A stretch of 64,000 nucleotides of DNA, from NCBI GenBank assembly GCA_963930775.1, contig OZ005695.1, forward strand, positions 930,001-994,000. Reading direction: 5' to 3'. The notes under the pieces were generated by a model that saw nothing but the letters and a program-made list of their open reading frames with translations, was not told the origin of the DNA and did not search any database. The stretch is from Cliona cf. orientalis (taxonomy: Eukaryota > Porifera > Demospongiae > Clionaida > Clionaidae). Below are positions 38,331-48,300 of the stretch, piece by piece (the stretch's first letter is position 1; each line of letters opens with the position of its first letter). The position numbers and the translations under genes were made by a program.

Positions 38331-38760
38331 CTGCTGCTGACTCCAAGTTACTCTCAGCACTGACATGCATACACTTTACTTACACACACACTCACATATT
38401 GCACACACTCATACACAAGGGTACCCAGCACTTGGCTGGAGAAATTCGTTTTGGCTTCTGATTTAGATTTCTATGTCGATGGAGTAAGTTCTTGTTTGGA
38501 AGTGATCATAGCTATAGGATTAATTATTGTTCATTATGTGGCTCTCGGTTCATTCTGAATATATTATTGTAATAGGAGATGCTTCACATAGCAGATACCA
38601 AGATGGCTCGTCGCTATGGCGACTTCTTTATCAGACAAATACACAAGTTGGAAGAGGTACGTATGAGATCAATAATGATGTGGACATCATAGAGTATAAA
38701 GATTGTGATAACAATTGTTTCCGTTTGCAGCTATGTTCAAGCGATTAATAGAAGATAATC
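38331..38760 (+). pseudogene. Ghost copies of EIF3L terminal exons, unit 4
   Basis: Holds the exon 16 end (from about 38418, with one extra base that shifts frame), a copy of the penultimate exon (38576-38656) identical to the parental 81 bp at 27724-27804 including GT/AG borders, and a last exon remnant (CTATGTTCAAGCGATTAA). It is the youngest-looking ghost. Confidence 0.88.
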
Positions 38761-38901
38761 AAAAATATTCGTTATCATTAAAATAATTGGTACAGTATCA
38801 TGATGAGGACTACAAAATGAGCACAACAATAACAGTAACTGTTACTATTACTTGTTAGTTATTGATGTTGTGTATGCAATGTTGTTTGCGTGTATTAGTC
38901 A

Positions 38902-41172
38902 TTAAAACACTTGTATACGATTATTGATATGGTCGGCTACATACACCATCCCAGATTGGTCCACTGCTATGCCATATGGATTGCTAAACTGTTGTGGCCC
39001 ACTGCCACGTGTACCAAAGGAGGTAAGATAATCACCTTGAGTTGTGAACACTGATACTCGATGGTTACCGTACTCTGAGACATAAAGTTCGTTTTCACTG
39101 ATAGTGATCATGGCAGGGTGGTTGAGTTCACCTTTGCCAGCTCCTTCCTTTCCAATTTTTCGCAAGAATTTTCCATCTTCTGTGAACACTTGAATTCTAT
39201 CATTCCCATTATCCGTAATATACATATTGTTAGCACTATCAAATGCCACATCCCAGGGATAGTTTAGCTGTCCAGGGACTGAACCAGGACTGCCAAAGCT
39301 ACTGAAGTAGCTCAGATCAGGATTGAGAATCTGTATTCGATGGTAGCAATCTGCTACATAAATCCTTTTCGTTATCGGATGAATTTTAATTCCAACAGGA
39401 CCAAGAAAATGTAGCTGACCACCAACACGTGTACCAACTGCTGTTATGAACTGACCATCAGCTGAAAATTTCTGAATGCGATAGTTTTCAGCATCTGCTA
39501 CAAGAATATCACCATTGTCATCAACAGCTATGCCACGTGGTGAAATGAACTGTCCATTGCCACTGCCACGGGAACCAAATGAACGGATCTGTTCTCCTTT
39601 CGAGCTGAAGATTGATACCCTATTACCTCCATTTTCTACTACAAGAATTTCATTCTTCTGGTTGATTGTCACACCCCATGGCCGCTTTACTTCACCGATA
39701 GTTTTGATAAGCTCCTTGCCGAGCTTCTGCATTGGTAGCTTTACAGTGATAGGGAACGGACTTCCTTTGATGTGCTCTCCCTCCACTTTGACGTGCAGTT
39801 TGTGTCTCCCTCGACTAGTGGCCTTGTAGCCAATTTCATACTTGCCTGCTTCAATCATATTCAACACAGTGCCATTGATTTTATTGTGGACACTTTCAGA
39901 TATTAGTTCACAGGTGAGTGAGTTGACAGGGCTAAGGCAGACCCTCTCTTCATCGGTGCAAATGTGAACAACTGCAGTTGTGTCTTCTCCTAGCAAAGCT
40001 ACTTCAAGGCCCTTGCCTGTTGCATAACTCTTCTTTGCTGAGATGGTCCCCTTGACACCTATCACCCCAAACTGCTGACAACTTTGTGCTGTCTCAGGGG
40101 AAACTGAAAAATGTATGTTTAGTAAATTGCAGGGTGGCAGCTGCTTCTCTGATTTGATAGAGCCTGTTATCTCTCTGATCTGCTTGACAACTCCTTTCTT
40201 CATTTTCATCACCTCTCCCTGGCTTCCTGTCCTCAGGCTCTCCCTCACAAACGATAGGCAGCTGGCTAGCTGGGTTTGAGTCGTCTCTACTTCATCTTTT
40301 TGGGTGGCCAAATCTTTTAGCGTCTGCTGTGTACTTTCGTCCAACTGGCTTATCAACTCGTCTTTTCGTTTCTCCAGCATTTCTTGAAGTTCACAAGTCT
40401 TCTGCTGAATTTCAGTGGCAATGGCATCCCTTTTTGCCTTTGCAGCCTTCGATTGTGCTTCTATTTGCTTCAGCATCTTATCGGCATTCTCCAGGTGCCT
40501 CTCGACTGGCTCTAAGGATGCAACAATATCCCCCTTTTGTCGTTCGAACGTGTCAGTCACCAGGTCGTACTGGTGATCCCTGTGCTTCTTGACGATGCAG
40601 TTATGGCAGATGAGCTCCTCACACGTCTCACAGTAGAGCTCCAGCTCCTTGCCCTCATGAAGGGAGCAGTAGAGGGTCACCTTTTTCAATGCATCCAGCT
40701 GTTTCACCTTCTTCTCAAATTCAACAAGGGGAACAACTTCATGTTTCGACAATTTACCCCACTGAGTGTGGATATCAACACAGGCAGCACAGATGAACTC
40801 TCCACAATCTCGGCAATAGCTTGTAGCGGTTCTTGTGTCCTTGGTACAGTTTCCACACACTACCTTCTGTGGCTCTTTGACTTTTTCAAAGGCATCTTGG
40901 ATCTCAAAGAGGTGGTGGATATGGAAAGCTGGCTGGAGGTCAGATACAGCAGACCCCTGGGGGAGGAGAGTGGACCTTCGGCAGGTGGGGCAGCGTAGAG
41001 AGACCTGTCCCTGCTGATCTTGGACCACCAGCTTCTGGAGGCAGTCCTTGCAGTAGACATGGAAGCATTGGAGCAGTTTGGGGTCTTTGAAGGCATCGAG
41101 GCAGATGGCACAGGTCAGCTGGTCCTCCAGCTTCTTGAGGGCTTGCTTAGCTACAGCCTGGGATTTGGCCAT
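38902..41172 (-). CDS. TRIM-NHL protein, array gene 4
   Basis: Single exon, 756 residues, same domain order as genes 1-3. RING to coiled coil is almost identical to gene 1. The filamin domain has a small insertion (FGVIGVKGTISAKK), and blade 3 is one or two residues shorter (YVADCYHRIQ). Blade 1 reads EVKRPWGV. No copy of the upstream box is found here: the 5' flank diverges soon after the ATG (GAGGTACCGGTGTGAAGATT). Expression control may therefore differ. Confidence 0.93.
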   Translation of the reverse strand: MAKSQAVAKQALKKLEDQLTCAICLDAFKDPKLLQCFHVYCKDCLQKLVVQDQQGQVSLRCPTCRRSTLLPQGSAVSDLQPAFHIHHLFEIQDAFEKVKEPQKVVCGNCTKDTRTATSYCRDCGEFICAACVDIHTQWGKLSKHEVVPLVEFEKKVKQLDALKKVTLYCSLHEGKELELYCETCEELICHNCIVKKHRDHQYDLVTDTFERQKGDIVASLEPVERHLENADKMLKQIEAQSKAAKAKRDAIATEIQQKTCELQEMLEKRKDELISQLDESTQQTLKDLATQKDEVETTQTQLASCLSFVRESLRTGSQGEVMKMKKGVVKQIREITGSIKSEKQLPPCNLLNIHFSVSPETAQSCQQFGVIGVKGTISAKKSYATGKGLEVALLGEDTTAVVHICTDEERVCLSPVNSLTCELISESVHNKINGTVLNMIEAGKYEIGYKATSRGRHKLHVKVEGEHIKGSPFPITVKLPMQKLGKELIKTIGEVKRPWGVTINQKNEILVVENGGNRVSIFSSKGEQIRSFGSRGSGNGQFISPRGIAVDDNGDILVADAENYRIQKFSADGQFITAVGTRVGGQLHFLGPVGIKIHPITKRIYVADCYHRIQILNPDLSYFSSFGSPGSVPGQLNYPWDVAFDSANNMYITDNGNDRIQVFTEDGKFLRKIGKEGAGKGELNHPAMITISENELYVSEYGNHRVSVFTTQGDYLTSFGTRGSGPQQFSNPYGIAVDQSGMVYVADHINNRIQVF

Positions 41173-41522
41173 CACGATAAACTTAGGATGGAGAGGTACC
41201 GGTGTGAAGATTGCTCGTTCTGAATACTATGATTAAATCGGTCACCGGACTAGTCTCGTCCTCAGACCCCACCCCAAAACCCCTCCTCCTTTTGGGAGTG
41301 GAAACGAAAGAGATGGTTAATTAAGTTCACACACTGTCATTGCTATGGTTACTCAGTTGGAAGTGGTATAAGAACATCATTTATCAAATAATACTATGTA
41401 TGATAATTATTGTAAGTTTTTTCTTGCATTTGCTGCTAGTACGTACAAGAGATTAAATTATTAATGTCGTGTATACCAGTATTGCCATAATAATATTTTA
41501 TATAATAATATTATCTGGTTGA
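41173..41522. other. Rearranged spacer between array genes 4 and 5
   Basis: Contains a short remnant of TRIM 5' flank, then about 100 bp of EIF3L-ghost-like sequence (TCAGTTGGAAGTGGTATAAG near 41353, ACGTACAAGAGATTAAATT near 41442). No gene. Confidence 0.5.
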
Positions 41523-42174
41523 TCATATTACTTGTATATGATCATTGAGAAAGTCGGGCACATACACTATCCCAGATTGGTCCACTGCTATGCCATATGG
41601 CCTTGCAAACTGTTGTGGTCCAGTTTCATGTGCACCAAAGGAGGTCAGATAATCACCTTGAGTTGTAAATACTGATACTCTGTTATTACAATCCTCGGAG
41701 ACATAAAGCTCATTTTCACCGTTGATGGTGATCATGGCAGGACTGCTGAGTTCACCTTCGCCAGGTCCTTTATTTCCTATTTGTCGCAAGAATTTTCCAT
41801 CTTCTGTGAACACTTGAATTCTATCATTCCCATGATCGGTAACATACACATTGTTAGCACTATCAAATGCTACATCCCAGGGATCTTGTAGCTGTCCAGG
41901 GCCTGAACCACGACTGCCAAAGATACTGAAGTAACTCAGATCTGGATTGAGAATCTGTATTCGATGGTTCGCGTATTCTGTTACATAAATCTTTTTGGAT
42001 AGTGGATGAATTTTGATTCCAACTGGAAACTGAAACTGTAGCTCACCATTACCACGTGTACCAACTGCTGTTATGAACTGACCTTCAACTGAAAATTTTT
42101 GAATGCGATAGTTTCCAGCATCTGCTACAAGAATATCACCATTATCATCAATAACTATGCCATGGGGTGAATTA
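41523..42174 (-). pseudogene. TRIM-NHL remnant, NHL repeats only (array copy 5)
   Basis: About 217 codons stay open and encode NHL blades 2 to 6 (NSPHGIVIDDNGDILV to RIQVI then stop). RING, B-boxes, coiled coil and filamin domain are missing. The left-hand match ends sharply at about 42174, where EIF3L-ghost sequence begins, so the copy was truncated at a unit junction. There is no start codon with context. Open frame suggests either recent truncation or a small NHL protein. Confidence 0.85.
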
Positions 42175-42175
42175 T

Positions 42176-42275
42176 GACATTGTGGACATCATAGATCAAA
42201 ATTAATAATTATTATTGTTATAACAATCGTTTCCATTTGCAGCTATGTTCAAGAAAAAGTAGAAAATAATTAATA
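42176..42275 (+). pseudogene. Ghost of EIF3L last intron/exon, unit 6
   Basis: GTGGACATCATAGA and TTTGCAGCTATGTTCAAG match the last intron and last exon of EIF3L; nothing more is left. Confidence 0.65.
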
Positions 42276-42421
42276 ATCACTGGTCTCAGTTAATTATGCA
42301 TTATCATTAAACTATTGGTGTAATATAGAATCTCATCATAAGGACTACACAAACATGAATATGTTAGTTATTGATATGTTGTGCACTGTTATTTGCATAC
42401 ATTAATCACTAAAATACTTGT

Positions 42422-42774
42422 CAGGGTTTCATCCAGTGGGGGAGGTGGGGGGGAAGCTTCCCCCTCAAAACACCCAGCTTCCCCCCCAAAAAGAAAGAGA
42501 GAAAGAAGAAAGGAGAGAGAGAGAGAGGGGTGCATGGTGGGGGAAATGGAGTATGTACATGTATATTTTTGCGTCGCATTGCAAGTGATCAGTATAGTCT
42601 CCTACTTCATGACTCAATTATTTAAGAGCACTAGATAAAACTATGCAATACCTCAGTGACATAAGAAAACACAATCATTAATCCATATCAATGCTTAATT
42701 GAGGGAGGGGTCACGGTGCGTGAAACTGCCACGCCCACTTCTCCCCCAAAAGTTTCTTTCTGGATGAAACCCTG
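42422..42774. mobile_element. MITE inserted in the 3' end of array gene 6
   Basis: 353-bp element with inverted ends CAGGGTTTCATCCAG, flanked by the 5-bp direct repeat CTTGT (42417-42421 and 42775-42779). It splits the last codons of gene 6. The interior is G/C-run rich and has no transposase. Confidence 0.85.
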
Positions 42775-45037
42775 CTTGTATACGACTATTGCTATAGTCG
42801 GCTACATACACCATCCCGGATTGGTCCACTGCTATTCCACGTGGATTTCGAAACTGTTGTGGTCCATTTCCACATGTACCAAAGGAGGTCAGATAGTCAC
42901 CTTGAGTTGTAAACACTGATACTCTGTGGTTATTGTCCTCTGAGACATAAAGTTCATTTTCACTGATAAAAATCTTGGTAGGGCAGTTGAGTGCTCCATT
43001 GCCATATCCTTTCTTTCCAATATGTCGCAAGAATTTTTCATTTTCTGTAAACACTTGGATTCTACCATTCACCCTATCAGTAACATATATATTGTTAGCA
43101 CTATCGAATGCTACATCCCAGGGATGCTCTAGCTGTCCAGGGCCTGAGCCACGACTGCCAAAGCTACTGAAGTAACTCAGATCAGGATTGAGAATCTGTA
43201 TTCGATGGTTTGAACAATCTCCTATATAAATTCTTTTCGTTAGTGGATGAATTTTGATTCCAACAGGACACTGAAACTGTAGCTGACCACTACCACATGT
43301 ACCAACCGCTGTTATGAATTTACCATCAGCTGAAAATTTTTGAATGCGATTATTTCCAGCATCTGCTACAAGAATATCACCACCGCCATCAACAGCTATG
43401 CCATAGGGTGAACTGAACTGTCCATTACCACTACCCTTGGAACCAAATGAACGGATCTTTTCACCTCTTGAGTTGAAGATTGATACTCTGTTTCCTACAT
43501 ATTCTGCTACAAGAAGTTCATTCTTCTGGTTGATTGTCACACCCAATGGCTGCTCTACTCCACCGATAGTTCTGACAAGCTCCTTGCCGAGCTTCTGGAC
43601 TGGTAGCTTCACAGTGATAGGGAACGGACTTCCTTTGATGTGCTCCCCCTCCACTTTGATGTGCAGCTGGTGCCTCCCTCGACTGGTAGCCTTGTAGCCA
43701 ATTTCATACTTGCCTGCTTCGATCTTATTCAACACAGCGCCATTGATTTTGCTATGGCCACTTTCAGATACTAGTTCATAGGTGAGTGACTTGACAGGGC
43801 TAAGGCAGACCATCCCTTCATCGGTGCAAATGTGAACAACTGCAGTTACATTTTCTCCTAGCAAAGCTACTTTGAGGCCCTTGCCTATTGCATAACTCTT
43901 CTTTGCTGAGATGACGCCTTTGCCGATTAGTCCAAATTGCTGACAACTTTGTGCTGTCTCTGGAGAAACTGAAAATCGTATGTTTAGTAAATCACAGGGT
44001 GGTAGCTGCTTCTCTGATTTGATAGAGCCTATTATCTCTCTGATCTGCTTAACAACTCCTTTCTTCATTTTCATCACCTCTCCCTGGCTTCCTGTCCTCA
44101 GGCTCTCCCTCACAAACGACAGGCAGCTGGCCAGCTGGGTTTGAGTCGTCTCCACTTCATCTTTTTGGGTGGCCAAATCTTTCAGCGTCTGCTGTGTACT
44201 TTCATCCAACTGGCCTACCAACTCATCTTTTCGTTTCTCTAGCATTTCTTGAAGTTCACGAGTCTTCTGCTGAATTTCAGCAGCAATGGCATCCCTTTTT
44301 GCCGTAGCTGCCTTCGATTGTGCTTCTATTTGCTTTAGCTTTTTATTGGCATTCTCCAGGTGCCTCGCGACTGGCTCTAAGGACGCAATGATCTCTCCCT
44401 TTTGTCGTTCGAACGTGTCAGTCACCAGGTCGTACTGGTGATCCCTGTGCTTCTTGACGATGCAGTTATGGCAGATGAGCTCCTCACACGTCTCACAGTA
44501 GAGCTCCAGCTCCTTGCCCTCGTGAAGGGAGCAGTAGAGGGTCACCTTCTTCAACGCATCCAGCTGTTTCACCTTTTTCTCGAATTCAATAAGGGGGACA
44601 ACTTCGTGTTTCGACAACTTACCCCACTGAGTGTGAATATCAACACAGGCGGCACAGATAAACTCCCCACAATCTCGGCAATAACTTGTAGCAGTTCTTG
44701 TGTCCTTGGTGCAATTTCCACAGACAACCTTCTGTGGCTCTTTGACTTTTTCAAAGGCATCTTGGATCTCAAAGAGGTGGTGGATATGGAAAGCTGGTTG
44801 GAGGTCAGATACGGTTGACCCCTGGGGGAGGACAGTGGACCTTCGGCAGGTGGGGCAGCGTAGAGAGACCTGTCCCTGCTGATCTTGGACCACCAGCTTC
44901 TGGAGGCAGTCCTTGCAGTAGACATGGAAGCATTGGAGCAGTTTGGGGTCTTTGAAGGCATCGAGGCAGATGGCACAGGTCAGCTGGTCCTCCAGCTTCT
45001 TGAGGGCTTGCTTCGCTACAGCCTGAGATTTGGCCAT
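42695..45037 (-). CDS. TRIM-NHL protein, array gene 6, with MITE-encoded tail
   Basis: Single exon, 780 residues, RING-B-box-B-box-coiled coil-filamin-six NHL. The RING (CAICLDAF ... CPTCR) and both B-boxes are intact. The other copies end RIQVF; here a MITE interrupts the codon after RIQ, so translation runs on for about 26 residues (AGFHPERNFWGRSG...) to a stop inside the element. The conserved upstream box (with CATGTG for CACGTG) lies 125 bp before the ATG. The last NHL blade lacks its final Val-Phe, which may affect closure of the propeller. Confidence 0.92.
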   Translation of the reverse strand: MAKSQAVAKQALKKLEDQLTCAICLDAFKDPKLLQCFHVYCKDCLQKLVVQDQQGQVSLRCPTCRRSTVLPQGSTVSDLQPAFHIHHLFEIQDAFEKVKEPQKVVCGNCTKDTRTATSYCRDCGEFICAACVDIHTQWGKLSKHEVVPLIEFEKKVKQLDALKKVTLYCSLHEGKELELYCETCEELICHNCIVKKHRDHQYDLVTDTFERQKGEIIASLEPVARHLENANKKLKQIEAQSKAATAKRDAIAAEIQQKTRELQEMLEKRKDELVGQLDESTQQTLKDLATQKDEVETTQTQLASCLSFVRESLRTGSQGEVMKMKKGVVKQIREIIGSIKSEKQLPPCDLLNIRFSVSPETAQSCQQFGLIGKGVISAKKSYAIGKGLKVALLGENVTAVVHICTDEGMVCLSPVKSLTYELVSESGHSKINGAVLNKIEAGKYEIGYKATSRGRHQLHIKVEGEHIKGSPFPITVKLPVQKLGKELVRTIGGVEQPLGVTINQKNELLVAEYVGNRVSIFNSRGEKIRSFGSKGSGNGQFSSPYGIAVDGGGDILVADAGNNRIQKFSADGKFITAVGTCGSGQLQFQCPVGIKIHPLTKRIYIGDCSNHRIQILNPDLSYFSSFGSRGSGPGQLEHPWDVAFDSANNIYVTDRVNGRIQVFTENEKFLRHIGKKGYGNGALNCPTKIFISENELYVSEDNNHRVSVFTTQGDYLTSFGTCGNGPQQFRNPRGIAVDQSGMVYVADYSNSRIQAGFHPERNFWGRSGRGSFTHRDPSLN

Positions 45038-45161
45038 CACGGTTAACTCACGAAACGGTTTGAAGTAGTGTTGAATAGGCTTGAAGATTTGATATTAAAT
45101 TGTGACCTTGAACAATCGACGAAAAGAAGTCAAAAATAGCTACACCCCCAAAGACCGGAAT

Positions 45162-45189
45162 CATGTGTTGATTATCGCGGTTACGTCAC
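45162..45189 (-). promoter_or_regulatory. Conserved upstream box, array gene 6
   Basis: CATGTGTTGATTATCGCGG followed by TTACGTCAC. It is 125 bp before the ATG. Confidence 0.6.
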
Positions 45190-45349
45190 CGTACTACCGG
45201 TTATCAAATTTTATATATAGCACATTCCATCAATGCTCAGTTTATGAATAATTAATAAAGGGGAGGAACAAGACAAAAAATTAATGTGCAAGGATAACAT
45301 CATTAGTTCAGCTAGGGTCCACTTGGATTACACCATTTCTTATACAGTT

Positions 45350-48300
45350 CTAGTAAAATCCAGAGTGACTGCTGTTGTAGATATCATCAGAATAGCTACA
45401 GAAATGAAAGAAATGAAGAGAAAATGCAGGTCATAACGAAAAAAAAAATCAGGCTATAATGCCAAGATCGGCATTAAAAAGGCTATGTCCACACCTGTGT
45501 CCATATCCACTGAGTCGGCTCCTAGAGGTGGGATGAACCCTGCACACCATCGGCTGGCCGTCAAGATTACGCTGATTGTACTTCTTGAAAGCCTCCAAAG
45601 CATCATCTTTGTACTTGAAGACCACCTCAGCCATTCCAGCGGCCGGCATGTATACACCCTCTAGGGGACCAACAGCAGAGCACAACTCCTGCAAAAGGGG
45701 CCAGAGGGAGGGAGGGGGAGAGAGAAAGAACAAGAAAGAAATTCATGAGCCATCTATTTGAACTACACTGTAGTGTGCCATTTTCTGCTGGATAGAAACA
45801 CTACACGGTATGAAATCACTTCTCACCGCGACATCATTCTTTGAGACGGTGTCACTGAGGTTGGAAATGATCATTGATGTTAGTGTTGTGATTCCCTTGG
45901 AGGAGTGGTGCCCGCCCGACGAGGAGTAGGCGGAGCCTCGGGAGATGGGGGCAGAGGGAGGAGGAGGAGGGGGAGGGGGGAGGCTGTAGTGACTGTCGTA
46001 GCCCACGTCTGGAGGGGGAGAGGGGGATGGACTGTAGCCACGAAGCTGAAGAAAGAAAAAAAAGAAGAGAGGCATCATGGATGCCATAAAAATTTACAGT
46101 CATAGGCAGAAATATATATGACTGTAAAGTTATCGATTGAATGCCAAGATCCTTCAAACATGAAAATTTCTGCTTGCACACAAACATACAAAAATTCATT
46201 TCTTAATAAGGCATACCATACAGACAAGATTCACGTATAATATACACACCTGAGATCGTGAATGGTAAGAAGAGCCAGTGTGGTGATTCTGGTGGTGGTT
46301 GGTCCTTTCCCTCTCCCTGGGATGATGGTGGTTGGACCGACTCTCCCCTCCACCCACAAACGCCGACGATATAGCCGAGGCCAGAGCTTCCTCGCGCCCC
46401 CTCATGTAGGAATCATGGCGGTGCTCCTTGCTACGAGCAATGGCAGCGGCCAGGCGCTCTTCACGGCGATGACGAGGCAACTGCGTTGTGTGGATCGTGT
46501 CATGTGCAAGGGGGAAGGAAGGGGAGTGAAACATAAAGGGATATTGCTAAGCAGAGAAAGGGGGAAGGGAGAGAGAGAGAGGAAGAGAGGGGAAAGGGAG
46601 GAAAGAGAGAGAGAGAGGAGGGGAGAGGAATAGGAGAAGAGACAGAGCAGGGAATGTAACACATGAGCACATTGAGCAGTATAACCAGAAGCTTCTGTTC
46701 TGTAGGCGATAGTCAATGATTGCTGTGGTTGGTGTAGAGCAATACTGGGTGGGTGGGGTGGGGGTGTTAGGCACGTCAGATACTGGCCCAGCTGCATCAA
46801 TATGCGGAGGATCCAGGCTGCACTACTTAGGACGGCACAACTTACCATACACTCAAACATACACACATGTGCACGGTACAGACAAGAACAGCACAGATAC
46901 AGACACAGTAAGACATGATGATTGAATGACATTATGTGATGGCCAAAGTCTCTCTTTTTAGCATTTCTTATGTAGAAAATGAGTAAATGTACTGACAAAG
47001 AATGAAATGGGGGTGGCTAAGACTTTCACAAAGAATTTTTTCTTACAGAGATGTTTTAGGAGAAATAACAGCTAGCTGCAATGGGATTATTTCAAGAAGC
47101 AATAAATGAAAGATTACACAAAAGGGATTATTCAAGAACGGATGAAAGATTACACAAAAGGGATTATTTCAAGAAGCAATGGATGAAAGATTATACAAAA
47201 GGGGTATAGCAAGCCCATCACCATCAGCTTTATATGTGTAAGTAGTATTAGTTTCACGGTTCTAAGCATTTTTTTGAAGTTTCCACACTAATTTAGCAAA
47301 GAAGTTGACACACAAGTTTATATCTGCCTACAAGAACAAATCCAGATGATGCAATAAGGATGAATAATGATGTAGAACGAGCAAAGAAGAAAGTAAGCAT
47401 GTTATTTCGCAAAAAAGTCGACGCCCAAGTTAATATCTGCCTACAAGAACAAATCCAGATGTTGCAACAAGGATGAATAATGATGTAGAAAGAAAGCAAG
47501 CATGTTATTAAATTAATGCGTACACCAACATACATTTGTACTCAAGAATCTGATAATGCTTCCTCAATCAAAAATAAAAAAAAATCATCTTCTTTCAACT
47601 AATCGGTGCAGAGATGAAAGCTCCATTAAAGCAAAAGCATAAAGTCATATCACATCCAACTTGTACATTACTCTTGTCCAAAAGTAGAAAAGCATAGGTC
47701 AAAATGTCCAAAATTCTCGTAAGATCGAGATGAAGATGAAAGATCATGAGGTGACAATGAAGACCACTACACACACACATATACATAAATACACCACATA
47801 TATTCACATAAATTTGTTACATACACACTATTTGCCACATTTTTGATGCCTAAAATAGCTACTTGCCTCTCTAGGAGCACTTTCTCCTTCAGATGCCCTT
47901 AAAGATAAACCTCACTGGCTATAACTAGGCACATAGACACACCATACTTGGTAGCAAAAGCCACATGTACTTAATCAGATGTGGTGGTGCACTCCAATTA
48001 GAATACTAGGCCACATGTGACCCTGCCTTCCTCTGCACATTACAACTTTGCACATGTACGCAACACTACAGCCCTAACCACACTAAACATGCTTCGTTGT
48101 TGTACACGTATACAAGATGTGCCCAAGGGGGGCGGAGAGAAAGTTTCGGTACGGTAAACTTTGAACTTTGTGGGCTTACCTCAGATGAAGAAGAGGAGGG
48201 TGGGTGGCGCATACCCGGAACCGTCACAGTGATTTTCTTAGCTTCATCGTAAGAAGGCAACTTTGAAGGCATACTCCTCTGCTTGTGCGATATTGGACCG

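Noticed and set aside
27909..45349. Ghost exons as a second functional EIF3L gene
   Set aside because: Only the last few exons are copied, with frameshifts or stops in most; no copy contains the main body of the gene.
46402..46998. 198-codon minus-strand frame within the POLDIP3-like intron
   Set aside because: Largely low complexity (Ser/Leu/Pro from CT runs), no family resemblance, and it overlaps the real exon in another frame.
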